A stretch of DNA of 64,000 bases, from positions 614,001-678,000 of the forward strand of contig NZ_AP019368.1 in the NCBI RefSeq assembly GCF_004295685.1, in the 5' to 3' direction. Positions 18,986 through 28,869 of the stretch are shown here, piece after piece. Position 1 is the stretch's first letter. Every line of letters starts with the position of its first letter. Origin of the DNA: Fluviispira sanaruensis. GTDB taxonomy: Bacteria > Bdellovibrionota_B > Oligoflexia > Silvanigrellales > Silvanigrellaceae. The notes under the pieces were generated by a model. It was given only the letters and a program-made list of their open reading frames with translations, was not told the DNA's origin and did not search any database. A program made the translations under genes and the position numbers.

Positions 18986-20620
18986 TAAGTTTTTATATGT
19001 GTTTGGGTGCTTTGGAACAAATGCTTTTACTTTTATTAAGTATTCCTGTGGAATTGTTCTTAGTGCCTCTTTTTCATAGGATGAACAGATGACAATCGTG
19101 CCTTTGAAGTTGTCTTCTGTATAAATATCTATATCTTCAAAAAATCCACTTTCTATTAAATTATAATCTCCAAAGTTAAAATCACAGATAATAAGGGATA
19201 TTTTGCATAAAAATTCTTCATTATTTATTTTTTTACCCATACTATATGAAAAAAATGATTCTGGGTTCTTGAAAAAAATGATTTGAGCATCTGTCATTTT
19301 ATTTTTCCAATCATCCCAAAAAAGAATTTCATCTTCAATCATAATAACGAGTGGTTTATTATCAAAACTTTGTAAATTTTCGATTTTATTCCTTTTTGAT
19401 AATCTGCTTTTTTGTGTTTCCATTTGAATTCTGAAATTAGAATATTTTAGACATGGTAATAATATTCTAAATGTTGTAGGGTTATTTGCAATTAATAATA
19501 TTTCAGCTGAAGATCTGTTCAACATTTTTTTTAGATTTGTAAGACCTTGTCCATGACCATTTTCTTTGGTGGAATAACCTTTAAAAATTTTATCTTTAAT
19601 ATTTAGATCGATAGGGATTCCATCATTAGATACATCAATAATAATCTTTGCATTGTATCTTTTTTGTGAAATAATTATTTTGATTATTTTAGCATCTACG
19701 CTTTTATGTATAGCATTATCAATAAGGACAATGATTGCGTGTTCTAAATATTTATTAATATAGTTTATTAGATTATATGTGTTTATACTTATTTTAATGT
19801 TGACATCTATATTTGAAAACTTTGAAATACCTTCAATAAACTCTTTTGGATTGATACTTGTAAATCTTGAATCATCTATGAGTTCTGCAACTTGATAGTT
19901 GTAATGTATAGCGCGCTTAACTATTTCATCTTTATTACCGCTTGATTTTAAAACATTAATTTGATTATCTAAACTATGTTTTATTAAATTGATTGTATTA
20001 TGAATGGTGTTTACTCTAATTTTGTCAATTAACTTATCTTGAACTCTATTGTAATAAATATTTAAAGGTAATGCAACAAAAAAAGTCCAAATAATAATAC
20101 AAAATAAGTTTAAAATAATTAGAGAGAAAACAAAAGGTAAATTAAAAATGTGAATAATTTTTTTATAATATATTATCTTATATTCCTTGTTTTTGGTTTC
20201 ATAAATATTTGCAAAGTATAAATACTTATTATATAAAATAAAGAAATCATTTCTCTGTAATTTGTTTTTTATAATTTTAACTCTGTCTTCATTTATTTCA
20301 ACATCAGAAATACTCCAAATTGGACTACTGGATAATTTGCATTTCTTACAATCCCAAATCTCAACAGAAAAATTATTTGAATTTGATTTTTCATAGTTAT
20401 AAATAGAAAGGGAAAACTCTAAAAGACGTGTTAGGATATCCTCGTTATTATTAAATTTAGATAAATGTTGAATATAGCCACTACCGGAATAAAATAGCTC
20501 ATCCATATTTCTTTTAAAATAAATAAAATTTTCTAGGAGAATAATTGCAACAATGAGAAGTGAAATAAGTTCAAGTTTTATAAAAGTATAGATTGAAAAT
20601 TTTTGTAAGTAATTCTTCAA
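18953..20620 (-). CDS. Membrane hybrid histidine kinase with C-terminal receiver domain
   Basis: A 555-residue protein. Two membrane helices (about 12-33 and 160-185) bracket an extracytoplasmic domain that has a C-x-x-C pair (C-K-K-C). The kinase part has an N-box (A-I-I-V-L-I-D-N-A-I-H-K-S), a D-x-G-I-P motif and G-box H-G-Q-G-L-T-N-L, so ATP binding is likely. A canonical H-box (H-[ED]-x-R/K-x-P) is not seen; histidines in N-T-I-H-N-T-I-N-L-I-K-H are the only candidates. The last 130 residues form a receiver: acidic E-D-E, phospho-Asp in I-I-C-D-F-N-F-G-D, Ser in I-C-S-S-Y and Lys in F-V-P-K-H. It starts 8 nt after the interrupted binding-protein gene, so the insertion there may be polar on it. 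Confidence 0.82.
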   Translation of the reverse strand: MKNYLQKFSIYTFIKLELISLLIVAIILLENFIYFKRNMDELFYSGSGYIQHLSKFNNNEDILTRLLEFSLSIYNYEKSNSNNFSVEIWDCKKCKLSSSPIWSISDVEINEDRVKIIKNKLQRNDFFILYNKYLYFANIYETKNKEYKIIYYKKIIHIFNLPFVFSLIILNLFCIIIWTFFVALPLNIYYNRVQDKLIDKIRVNTIHNTINLIKHSLDNQINVLKSSGNKDEIVKRAIHYNYQVAELIDDSRFTSINPKEFIEGISKFSNIDVNIKISINTYNLINYINKYLEHAIIVLIDNAIHKSVDAKIIKIIISQKRYNAKIIIDVSNDGIPIDLNIKDKIFKGYSTKENGHGQGLTNLKKMLNRSSAEILLIANNPTTFRILLPCLKYSNFRIQMETQKSRLSKRNKIENLQSFDNKPLVIMIEDEILFWDDWKNKMTDAQIIFFKNPESFFSYSMGKKINNEEFLCKISLIICDFNFGDYNLIESGFFEDIDIYTEDNFKGTIVICSSYEKEALRTIPQEYLIKVKAFVPKHPNTYKNLLADIFANEHF

Positions 20621-20943
20621 ATTGTTGCCTATTTAAAAATATTATCGTCTTTTAAACGAATTTTCCACAGATCCATTCTAATCCCGTTGGGCTGTGGTTC
20701 TAAGAACTCTATCCGATCTTTCTTATATGAGAATCTTTTTTTGACATTTAAAAGAACAACCATATAATTTTTATCCTTGAAATAAGCGCTGAGCTTTTGC
20801 GTAGCTTCAGGATGTTCCATAAAGTGTTCGTTTGAATTTTTAAGAAGATTTTCGAATTCTTTATTGTCTTGCGGGAAAATATGTTTAAAAAAAGAGCCTT
20901 TCGTAAAATATGCAAAATTTCGATTCGGATCGTTAGATAGAGA

Positions 20944-20948
20944 ATCAA
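20944..20948 (+). repeat. Target-site duplication, left copy
   Basis: ATCAA directly before the left inverted repeat of the insertion sequence. The uninterrupted host sequence deduced from the reading frame contains it once. Confidence 0.9.
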
Positions 20949-22349
20949 TACTACTTCGTTAATTAAAAATATGTTATATTTAAGTCCTCGAAATATTTTT
21001 TTGAGGTTGAATCATGAAAATAGCAAATATAAAAGATCTTTCATTAAAAGTTTCACAATTTATCGATGGTTTTAGATCGGTTTTTAAAAGAAATGATAGA
21101 GTACATTGGTGTAAAACTTACATATATGGATTGATATTAGATGGCGAGAGAAAATCTATAGGAGCAATGGCATCAAGAATTTCAAATGCAAATGAACAGT
21201 CTTTACAGCAATTTGTTAATCAAAGTCAATGGTCTTTTCATGAGCTTATTATAAGTTTAAATAAATATATGATTAATAGACTGAAAATGAATGAATTTAT
21301 TTTTTCTCTCGATGATACAAGTCTTCCAAAAAAGGGGGATGAGAGTGTTGGTGTATCAAGACAATATTGTGGAGTTCAAGGTAAGATTTCTAACTGTCAA
21401 GTAATTGTTACCTTACATGCGATTTCTAATAAAATACATTTTCCAGTTACTGCAAGGCTATATTTGCCAGATGGATGGATTAAAAATTCAAAAAAATTAG
21501 ATAAAGTAAAAGTACCTTTAGAGGAAAGAAACTTCAAAGAAAAGTGGAGAATAGCACTTGATTTGATTGATGAAAGCATCCAGTTATTCAAAATAAAATC
21601 ATTAGTTTTTGACGCAGCTTATGGGTGTAATAGAAATTTTCTAAATGAACTTGATAAGAGAAAAATAAATTTTGTAGGACATATTAGAAATAACGAGAAA
21701 TTTTGGTCAAAGAATATTCCAATAAAAAGTGTAGTTCCGAGAAAACGCAATTTACAAACAAAACTTAGAGATTATGACAATCCTGTAGATAATAGATATA
21801 AGCCCCGCTCTGCTTTAAGGATAGCAGAAGAGTTATTTTCAAAAGGAAGTAATATCAAAATAATTCAAATCCGACGGAAAAATGAAAATATAAAAGTAGA
21901 ATATGTTGCTACAAGAGTTATGGAATGTATTTCAAGACCTTGGCAAAAAGTTGGAAAAGAAAGATGGCTTCTAGTTGAAAAAAGAAAAGATGGAGTTTTA
22001 AAATATTATATTTCAAATTATTCAAAAACTTATCCAAAAGATGAAATAATAGAACTCATGCATAAAAGATGGAAAATTGAACAGGGATACCAGATTTTAA
22101 AAGAAGAATTGGGTCTTGATCATTATGAAGGGCGTTCGTGGTTAGGATTGCATCACCATATAGCTTTATGCTTTTTAGCATATTATTTTATAAATGAATT
22201 CGATAAAAAAAAACTTGAGATCTCATTTTCTGCTGTAAGGCGATATATAAATCGTATTTTTCAAACTATTTTTTGTCCATTTTGTGATAATACTTTTCCT
22301 TGCTTTCCTAAGCTTATTTTAAATACTTCTTAGATTTAACGAAGTAGTA
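20949..22349 (+). mobile_element. Complete IS701/ISAba11-type insertion sequence
   Basis: 1401 bp bounded by perfect 14-bp inverted repeats TACTACTTCGTTAA (20949-20962) and TTAACGAAGTAGTA (22336-22349). It is flanked by direct repeats ATCAA at 20944-20948 and 22350-22354. It carries one intact transposase gene. Sequence symmetry and the restored host frame show that both ends are exact. A 5-bp duplication fits the ISAba11-like branch better than classical IS701, which makes 4 bp. Confidence 0.95.
21014..22333 (+). CDS. IS701/ISAba11-type DDE transposase
   Basis: A 439-residue transposase. The first catalytic Asp lies in F-S-L-D-D-T-S-L-P-K-K-G with the following Y-C-G-V-Q-G-K, a pattern of the IS701 family DDE_5 domain. 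The second is in V-F-D-A-A-Y-G-C-N, and the Glu is in H-K-R-W-K-I-E-Q-G-Y. These are all present, so the enzyme is probably active. TGAGGTTGAATC precedes the ATG. It runs opposite to the gene it interrupts, and its stop codon lies 2 bp before the right inverted repeat. Confidence 0.92.
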   Translation: MKIANIKDLSLKVSQFIDGFRSVFKRNDRVHWCKTYIYGLILDGERKSIGAMASRISNANEQSLQQFVNQSQWSFHELIISLNKYMINRLKMNEFIFSLDDTSLPKKGDESVGVSRQYCGVQGKISNCQVIVTLHAISNKIHFPVTARLYLPDGWIKNSKKLDKVKVPLEERNFKEKWRIALDLIDESIQLFKIKSLVFDAAYGCNRNFLNELDKRKINFVGHIRNNEKFWSKNIPIKSVVPRKRNLQTKLRDYDNPVDNRYKPRSALRIAEELFSKGSNIKIIQIRRKNENIKVEYVATRVMECISRPWQKVGKERWLLVEKRKDGVLKYYISNYSKTYPKDEIIELMHKRWKIEQGYQILKEELGLDHYEGRSWLGLHHHIALCFLAYYFINEFDKKKLEISFSAVRRYINRIFQTIFCPFCDNTFPCFPKLILNTS

Positions 22350-22354
22350 ATCAA
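22350..22354 (+). repeat. Target-site duplication, right copy
   Basis: ATCAA directly after the right inverted repeat, identical to the left copy. Confidence 0.9.
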
Positions 22355-23786
22355 AGCCTGTCCACCAAAGCACATTTTCATCCACTTCTTTGAATTTTGT
22401 ATAATTAAAATCTGTATTATGGAATACTAAATTCAGACCAATTGCCGAGAGCTGCTTTTTTATTTCTTGAATGTATTCTATATCATTTAAATTTTTTTTC
22501 AGCATCCAAAAGGAATGCACATGCAAAGTTTTATCTTCCCAAAGTTCTTTTGGAACTTTGTTTAAATATTCTTTTGCCAAGACAATATTTTGCTTAATAA
22601 GAGGTATTTGTTCTCTGTATTTTTGTAAAATGGAATGACTTGGTAGTATTTGATCCTCTGCCACAAGGTCATTATCAGGTGAAGTTTGCGCAATTTTTTC
22701 ACGATCAAGTGCGAAAGAAATAGCATGCCGAAAGTTTTCATTTGCGCCGAGCGGGGTGCTAAAATTAAAGAGAAAACCTGCATTCACATAAACAGTTGGA
22801 AGAATGACTTTTCCTTCGAATTTTGAATCGGACATATGCGATAAAAAACGAATGTCTCCTATATCTTGATCGCTAAAAATCATACGAATATATTTGTGAT
22901 TATTTTCCGATGCTAAATTTTCTAAGATGAATTGAGATTTATCTAAGTCAGATTTTATGAGTTTATATTGGCCAAATCCAATCGGTAAATGTTTCCAATG
23001 GATATAATCACTTTGTAGTTCTTCAATGGGAACAATAGGCAGTCTGCCTGTATTTAATTTTTCGATGATATAAGGATTGTTTCTTTTTAAATTAAGAACG
23101 ACTTTGAAGTTATCTATTACTTCGATCCCCTGAAGAATACCTCTTGGATAAGTGATTCCATTTTTAGTCTCATTTTTGCTCTGTTGAACAGAATCTATTC
23201 CTAGAATGTCATTTAGAATAGTAAATGCAAAATTATCTTCTCTTTTTTGCGTAAGAAAGCGAATAAGTGAAAATTCGAAGTCATAGGCTGTGACTGTTCT
23301 GCCATTGTGAAACTTTACTTCTTTATTTAAATCTATAATGCATTTACTATCTTTGCAGGAATAATTTTCTATTAAGATATATTTATTTGTGCTACTTTTA
23401 ATTTCTTGAGTTTCAATTAGATTACCAAAAACAGATGCAGCAAAAGTTTCTATAACATTTGTTGAGGTATCGACTGAATTCCAAGGTATTTGCGCTGTAT
23501 CGTTTAAGTTCACAGTCAATGTATTTTTCTCATTGAAAAGGTCTGAGTCTGTATACATTTCAGTTTTCCTTTTGTTTATTATAGTCAATACTATAATTAT
23601 GATTGCTATTGATATTACTAATGTTATGCATGAAATGATTTTAAATCTCATAATTATTTCCTCAATTATTTAAAATTGAAAGAATAATGTATCTGATTGT
23701 GACTCTGATATCAAGTTAACATTATTTTTCAGTATAATAGTGGTCAATGGTTTATTTAGTAGATTTAGGTAAAGATTTGGATACTC

Positions 23787-23831
23787 AAAGATGCGACCAA
23801 ATAAAGCGAGTCTTCATTTGGTCGCATCTTT
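23787..23831. terminator. Long terminator hairpin between catalase and the binding-protein gene
   Basis: AAAGATGCGACCAAAT (23787-23802) and ATTTGGTCGCATCTTT (23816-23831) form a perfect 16-bp stem with a 13-nt loop. It lies about 45 bp past the catalase stop on the minus strand. The T-tract is short on that strand (TTTGAG), stronger on the plus strand. Confidence 0.75.
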
Positions 23832-23877
23832 TATTTCTTCAAATAATAATTTACCTAAAAATTGAGCTCTTGTTTAT

Positions 23878-25332
23878 TTAAATAAACAAGCCTAATGCTT
23901 TTGCAACACCTGCACCATAACTGGGGTCTGCTTTTTTGCAGTTTTCGATATGTCTTAATTTAATTTCATTTGAAGCATTTCCCATAGCGCGAGCTGTATT
24001 TTCAAAAAGTACTTGTTGTTGCTCTGCACTCATCAATCGAAATAAGAGGCCTGGTTGGGAATAATAATCTTTATCTTCTCTATGATCCCAATGTCCTGCA
24101 GTACCGTCCAAAACTAAATGAGGTTCTGCATGATTGCTTTGTTGCTGCCACTCACCTTTGCTATTTGGCTCATAATTTAAAGTTTTTCCTTTGTTGCCAT
24201 CAACTCTCATGGCGCCATCACGATGGTAACTGTGATAAGGACAACGAGGAGTGTTTACTGGAATGATTTGATGATTAACACCAAGTCGGTATCGTTGTGC
24301 ATCACCATATGAAAAAAGCCTTCCTTGCAACATTTTATCTGGAGAAAATCCGATACCAGGAACGATATTTGCAGGATTAAAAGCAGCTTGTTCCACTTCG
24401 GCAAAATAATTTTCAGGATTTCGATTGAGTTCTATAATTCCGACTTCGATTAAGGGATAATCTTTATGCAACCAAACTTTTGTAAGATCAAATGGGTTAT
24501 ATTTGCAGTTTGCAACATCTTTTTCGGACATAATTTGAATACACATTTTCCAACGTGGGAAGTCTTTATTTTCAATACTTTCAAAAAGATCTCTTTGATG
24601 GCTTTCCCGATCTTTTGCAATAATCGCTTCAGCTTCGGAATCTGAAAGATTCTTTATCCCTTGCTGTGAAATAAAATGAAATTTAACCCAACTTCGATTG
24701 TTGTCTTTATCAAACATACTAAATGTATGACTACCAAAGCCATGCATATGTCTGTAAGAAAAAGGAATTCCTCTTTCACTCATTACAATTGTTACTTGAT
24801 GAAGAGATTCAGGAGATAAAGTCCAAAAATCCCAATTATTTTCTGCGCTGCGCATATTTGTTACAGGATCTCGTTTTACCGCATGAGCTAAATCTGGAAA
24901 TTTAAGTGGGTCGCGTAAAAAGAAAACGGGCGTATTATTTCCAACAAGATCCCAATTTCCTTCTTCACTATAAAACTTTATGGCAAAACCACGTATATCT
25001 CGTTCAGCATCTGCTGCCCCGCGTTCTCCGGCAACAGTTGAAAATCTTATAAATAGATCTGCTTTTTTACCTATTGAAGAAAAAATACGTGCCTTTGTAT
25101 ATTTTGAAATGTCATTTGTTACTGTAAATGTTCCATAGGCTCCAGAACCTTTTGCGTGCATACGACGTTCTGGAATAACTTCACGATCAAAATGAGCTAA
25201 CTTTTCCAAATACCAAACGTCTTGCATTAGTAGGGGGCCATAGCGACCTGCCGTCATTGTATTTTGATTATCTACAACGGGTACTCCAGCATTATTTGTT
25301 AATTTATTAATACTTGTGTTAGGTAGAGACAT
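23878..25332 (-). CDS. katA: Monofunctional heme catalase, small-subunit clade
   Basis: A 484-residue catalase that dismutates hydrogen peroxide. The catalytic His is in [11 protein letters not shown], the distal Asn in V-G-N-N-T-P-V-F-F, and the heme-ligating Tyr in [12 protein letters not shown]. The length and the absence of a C-terminal flavodoxin-like domain fit clade 3 enzymes. No signal peptide is seen, so it is cytoplasmic. It is a single gene with its own terminator; GGGAAATAAAGTC precedes the ATG. OxyR- or PerR-type control is likely in general, but no operator was recognised. Confidence 0.96.
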   Translation of the reverse strand: MSLPNTSINKLTNNAGVPVVDNQNTMTAGRYGPLLMQDVWYLEKLAHFDREVIPERRMHAKGSGAYGTFTVTNDISKYTKARIFSSIGKKADLFIRFSTVAGERGAADAERDIRGFAIKFYSEEGNWDLVGNNTPVFFLRDPLKFPDLAHAVKRDPVTNMRSAENNWDFWTLSPESLHQVTIVMSERGIPFSYRHMHGFGSHTFSMFDKDNNRSWVKFHFISQQGIKNLSDSEAEAIIAKDRESHQRDLFESIENKDFPRWKMCIQIMSEKDVANCKYNPFDLTKVWLHKDYPLIEVGIIELNRNPENYFAEVEQAAFNPANIVPGIGFSPDKMLQGRLFSYGDAQRYRLGVNHQIIPVNTPRCPYHSYHRDGAMRVDGNKGKTLNYEPNSKGEWQQQSNHAEPHLVLDGTAGHWDHREDKDYYSQPGLLFRLMSAEQQQVLFENTARAMGNASNEIKLRHIENCKKADPSYGAGVAKALGLFI

Positions 25333-25485
25333 GACTTTATTTCCCTTCTTATAAAGTAATTATAATGACCTTTAAGTTTTGATTTAATATAGGAATCTAC
25401 CGATTAATTGAAATTTTACAGGTGTGATTCGCAACCATTCTTTTATCGGAGAAACCTAAAGGAGTGAGTCAATGCATTGTTTGAG

Positions 25486-26247
25486 TCAATTTGTTTCAAC
25501 AAATCGATCATTTAAAGGATGAATCTCTCTGGCGTTATTAGGAAAAATTGCTTTAAACTTTTGTATTTGTTCTTCAGACACTTCTACTTCATTTTTTAAA
25601 ACGAGCCAATTTACTTTTTCATCGCAAGGAAATGTAGTTAAAGAGCCAATATAGCCGTAATAAGATAAATCGCTTGGTAAAATATCATTTAATTTTATTT
25701 TTAATTTGGTATTCAAAATCGCATGATCTTCCTTTGGTAAATTTTCAAAGAATTGTTTTAAAGCAAGATTTTCTTTTCCAGAACGCATTAAAATAGCAAT
25801 TACAGCATATTCACCTGATTCACTTTGATGAACGAGGTGAAGTTCTAAGTCGAATAATTTACCGTCTAATTTGTGTTCACTCGGTGCGTGCAAGTGAAAT
25901 TGTTTTAATGAATATTTTTCTTTTCCAAGTACAATGCTATTTGCATTGTCAAATTTTGCTTTAATAGTATGCTGATTATTTTTTATAATTAATGGTGAAG
26001 TATGATAATTTGTAATAATAATTGGTAACATTGCATTTGTTTTTAACTCACTTGTCAAAATATGAACAGGAGATTGTTTTTTTCCATGTGAACATGAATT
26101 AAAATCCACTAAGAGTTTATTTTCATTTATATCTTCTTTTTTTTCATCATAAATTTCTAGATGCTGAGAATTTTTATAATGTTTTGTCTGAACACATCCA
26201 GCGAAATACAAACTACAAAATAGTGGTAACAAAATCCGAAAAATCAT
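25486..26247 (-). CDS. Lipoprotein alpha-carbonic anhydrase
   Basis: A 253-residue protein with a lipoprotein signal (L-F-C-S-L-Y-F-A-G-C), so it is anchored in the periplasm. The alpha-class Zn ligands are clear: two His in F-H-L-H-A-P-S-E-H and the third in E-L-H-L-V-H. The substrate-pocket segment S-L-T-T-F-P-C-D-E matches the usual S-L-T-T-P-P-C-x-E. It hydrates CO2 to bicarbonate. The N-terminal G-x-x-Q-S-P-I region is present as K-K-Q-S-P-V-H-I-L. It is monocistronic between catalase and a stretch of decayed DNA. Confidence 0.92.
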   Translation of the reverse strand: MIFRILLPLFCSLYFAGCVQTKHYKNSQHLEIYDEKKEDINENKLLVDFNSCSHGKKQSPVHILTSELKTNAMLPIIITNYHTSPLIIKNNQHTIKAKFDNANSIVLGKEKYSLKQFHLHAPSEHKLDGKLFDLELHLVHQSESGEYAVIAILMRSGKENLALKQFFENLPKEDHAILNTKLKIKLNDILPSDLSYYGYIGSLTTFPCDEKVNWLVLKNEVEVSEEQIQKFKAIFPNNAREIHPLNDRFVETN

Positions 26248-27341
26248 AAACTTAATCCTTAAAACTGTTAGAATAAATATTTTATAAAATAAAACTTAAG
26301 TCATACTTTATAAAAGTGCATCAAGTTACCATTTATAATTTAGTTATACAACAATAAATGTGTACTTAAACTTTAGTATAAATAAAAAATTGCTAATACT
26401 GCAAACTTTGTTATGATCGGAAGCAATAGACAAAGTAATATTAATAATTGTTAAATGATAATATTGCTTTGTCTTACAATTAAGTGCTTGATGTTTTTTC
26501 TAGAAGGACTATTTTATGAATAAAGAAACGGCAACAAACATTTTAAAAATGATATTAGAACAAAAATTCATAATTTAAGTCAGTCTAATATGAGTCTCGG
26601 TCCAAGCGCTGCCTCAATTAGGAATCATAAAATATGAAATTTCATTAGAGCTTTTAAAAATATATCGAAAGAAATTTTGTGAGTTTAAATCAATAAACAT
26701 TTAGTATCAATGTAATTAGGAATTAATTTTATTATTAAATTAACTAAAGGTAAATTTTATTTAATTTATTTTATGATATTAATGATTTAAGTAATTTATA
26801 TTCTAGCAAAAGTCTATTGAGAAAAAAAATTAATTTTATTCTTGAAAATACAATGGATGAAGAGATTTTTTATTCTGAGAGATGACGATTTTTTTTACGA
26901 CAAGAAATTGAAGAGGCACGGGAAAAATTAAAGGAAGAAAAATAAATTCTGATATTTCATCAAATGTCTCATGAAAAATTTATACTAATTAGTTTTGTAA
27001 CCAGAAAGTTTTGGTCTTATCATTTTAAAAAAAAATTTTGATAAAAGCTGGGAAAAAAATTATTTTTAGTAGGAAAAATTCTTATGCGTGAGCTCTACCA
27101 ATCCATAGATAGTTTCTTTATTTAAACATTCAGAGTTAATTTCCAATTATACGAGCAATTTTTTAAAATATTAAAATGCTGTTTTCAACGCAAAGAGCAG
27201 CTGCTGCTGGCCCAAAAGGGCTATATGTCAAATGAATTAAAATTAAGAATATTGATTATCGATTTGTTCATATTTATATCAAGTATAAAATTAATTGATA
27301 TTATTTGAATGTGATTTTTAATTGATCATATTGCTTAGTTA
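26248..27341. other. Region of decayed genes, no intact frame
   Basis: About 1.1 kb with very short frames. Besides the HTH-like remnant described separately, 26849-26944 shows coding-like pieces in shifted frames (M-D-E-E-I-F-Y-S-E-R, then R-Q-E-I-E-E-A-R-E-K-L-K-E-E-K) as if from one broken gene. The rest is A+T-rich without recognisable content. Confidence 0.5.
26517..26703 (+). pseudogene. Remnant of an XRE-type regulator
   Basis: An ATG with AGAAGGA upstream opens M-N-K-E-T-A-T-N-I-L-K-M-I-L-E-Q-K. After a frameshift the sequence continues H-N-L-S-Q-S-N-M-S-L-G-P-S-A-A-S-I-R-N, and after another as Y-E-I-S-L-E-L-L-K-I-Y-R-K-K-F. Joined, this has the order and spacing of a Cro/CI helix-turn-helix (L-S-Q-x-x-x-A...S-x-x-x-I-S-x-x-E...I-S-L-E-L-L-x-K-I). 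Two frameshifts make it nonfunctional. The match is by eye only. Confidence 0.4.
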
Positions 27342-28220
27342 TTAATTCGGTTTTAAAATAACAACTTTTGCTCTGCGCTTAACGGACCAAGTCGATTTCT
27401 CGCGATTGAAAAAAGAAATTGCAGGCAAGGTTTCAGCTATGACAAGTGATTTGATCTTATCGCTTTCTTCAAAAATACCTAATTTCTGTGCTTGTTTGAT
27501 GATTTGAAAAAATTCATCTTGTGAGCAATTTTCTGTGACTTCTGCAGTTTGAGTTTCAGGCGCATAGGGTTTAAAAATACTATCTTCAATTCTTAAATTA
27601 TATTTTTCGAGTTTAAAATTTATTTGTCCATTTTGATGATGAACAATCTGTAGATTTTTCTGTAACTTTAAGAGATGAGGTTCTATGTCTTTAGGATTTG
27701 CTTTGTCCTCTATGAAAAGTTGCACTGTAAGGCGAATTTGTTTCGCGAGAAGATTCGAAATTAAGAAATTTCTCATAAATTCTGCAATCTCAATTGCTCC
27801 AGCGCTTTCGACAAAATCATTTTGTGATGATAACAAAGCAGCTTTGGACTGAACTAAATCTTGGGAGGCGTTTTGAATAAAGAAGGTTGCGCGATCGAAT
27901 GTGTCCATTATTTTCTGATGGAGTGCATCTTGCTTTTCTGGAAGGGTGTCCACAATTTTGAGACGCTCAGAAACCTGTTTTAATTGATCTTGTTGAAAAC
28001 TCAGACTGTCTGCCAGTTGGTCGGAAAGAGTTTTGATTGCTTCCATGTTTCTTTGATTCATAAGAATGAGTTCTTGATTTTCAGCTCTTAAATTCGCCAC
28101 TACTTTTTGACTTTCAAAACCAAACAGGCGGGTCAAAAAAGAAGATTTATGTGGTGCATTGAAATTTGTCGCAGAAGGAATTGGCTTAATCGCTGACTTT
28201 TGCATGGTTTTCATGTTCAT
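27342..28220 (-). CDS. Hypothetical coiled-coil protein
   Basis: A 292-residue soluble protein, not recognised. Residues about 40-105 form a long heptad-rich coiled coil (V-A-N-L-R-A-E-N-Q-E-L to L-K-Q-V-S-E-R-L-K). The middle is helical and the C-terminal third (from N-C-S-Q-D-E-F-F) is a small mixed domain ending in a basic strand, V-K-R-R-A-K-V-V-I-L-K-P-N. GGAGACC precedes the ATG. No signal peptide or membrane segment is seen. The N-terminal S-F-L-T-R-L-F-G-F resembles a short amphipathic targeting helix. The gene stands alone. Confidence 0.7.
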   Translation of the reverse strand: MNMKTMQKSAIKPIPSATNFNAPHKSSFLTRLFGFESQKVVANLRAENQELILMNQRNMEAIKTLSDQLADSLSFQQDQLKQVSERLKIVDTLPEKQDALHQKIMDTFDRATFFIQNASQDLVQSKAALLSSQNDFVESAGAIEIAEFMRNFLISNLLAKQIRLTVQLFIEDKANPKDIEPHLLKLQKNLQIVHHQNGQINFKLEKYNLRIEDSIFKPYAPETQTAEVTENCSQDEFFQIIKQAQKLGIFEESDKIKSLVIAETLPAISFFNREKSTWSVKRRAKVVILKPN

Positions 28221-28400
28221 GGAGACCTCCTTGTCGCATGCTGAGTTATCTTATACTTTTCGTTGGACTCCAGTCAAAAAAAATACAAAAAGAATCAGCT
28301 CATATTTAAATAATACAATGTCTTTATATTAATTAAGAAATATTAAAAAATAAAATAAAGGAACGATATAGAAATACAATTTATTTATTTCTATAAGATA

Positions 28401-28775
28401 TTAAAGAGAAGCAATGCACTCTATTTCGACCATTACATCAAGTGGTAATTTAGCAACTTGGACTGTCGAACGGGCAGGGGAATGTCCTTTGAAGAGCCTT
28501 TCATACACGCCATTCATTTTCTGAAAATCATTCATGTCTTTTAAGAACACGGTTGTTTTTACTACTTTTTCGATTCCTGATCCACTTGCGTCTAAAATTG
28601 CCCGCATATTTTTAAAGACTTGTTCTGTTTGGCCTTCAATATCTGTTGCTTCAACTTTCATAGTTGAAGGATTTAAAGGAATAGATCCAGAACAGTAAAC
28701 CATATTGCCGAGAACGATCGCTTGGGAGTATGGTCCGATTGCTTTAGGTGCATTGTCTGTTGCGATGATTTTCAT
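28401..28775 (-). CDS. ridA: RidA-family enamine/imine deaminase
   Basis: A 124-residue YjgF/YER057c/UK114 protein that hydrolyses reactive 2-aminoacrylate-type enamines released by PLP enzymes. Typical motifs are A-P-x-A-I-G-P-Y-S-Q-A, the active-site arginine in S-P-A-R-S-T-V-Q-V-A, and V-E-I-E-C-I-A. The frame extends 12 codons further to 28811, but GAGGAAAATTCA directly upstream and family length favour 28775. It sits downstream of hldE on the same strand with a gap of about 95 bp. Confidence 0.93.
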   Translation of the reverse strand: MKIIATDNAPKAIGPYSQAIVLGNMVYCSGSIPLNPSTMKVEATDIEGQTEQVFKNMRAILDASGSGIEKVVKTTVFLKDMNDFQKMNGVYERLFKGHSPARSTVQVAKLPLDVMVEIECIASL

Positions 28776-28869
28776 TGAATTTTCCTCTTTGAAATTTATA
28801 GAATCAAACATACCAAAAGTGTTTTAAATTAAAAATTGCTAACAAACAAGTTTGCTTTGCCTCTGAAGT

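Larger units (their letters stand above)
20629..23651 (-). pseudogene. Second membrane-anchored peptide-type binding protein, split by an insertion sequence
   Basis: The gene starts at 23651 (GAGGAAATAATT upstream) and runs to 22355, then is interrupted by the element at 20949-22349. It resumes at 20948 and ends at 20629. Removing the element and one 5-bp target copy leaves 1617 bp, an uninterrupted 538-residue frame reading W-T-G-F-D-S-L-S-N-D-P-N across the junction. The product is a close paralogue of the protein at 14455-16062, sharing F-H-N-G-R-T-V-T-A-Y-D, Y-F-K-x-K-N-Y-M-V-V and V-K-K-R-F-x-Y-x-K-D-R-I-E-F-L-E. Like it, the N-terminus is a single uncleaved-looking helix. No other damage is seen, so the insertion is recent. 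The hybrid kinase follows after 8 nt. Confidence 0.9.
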
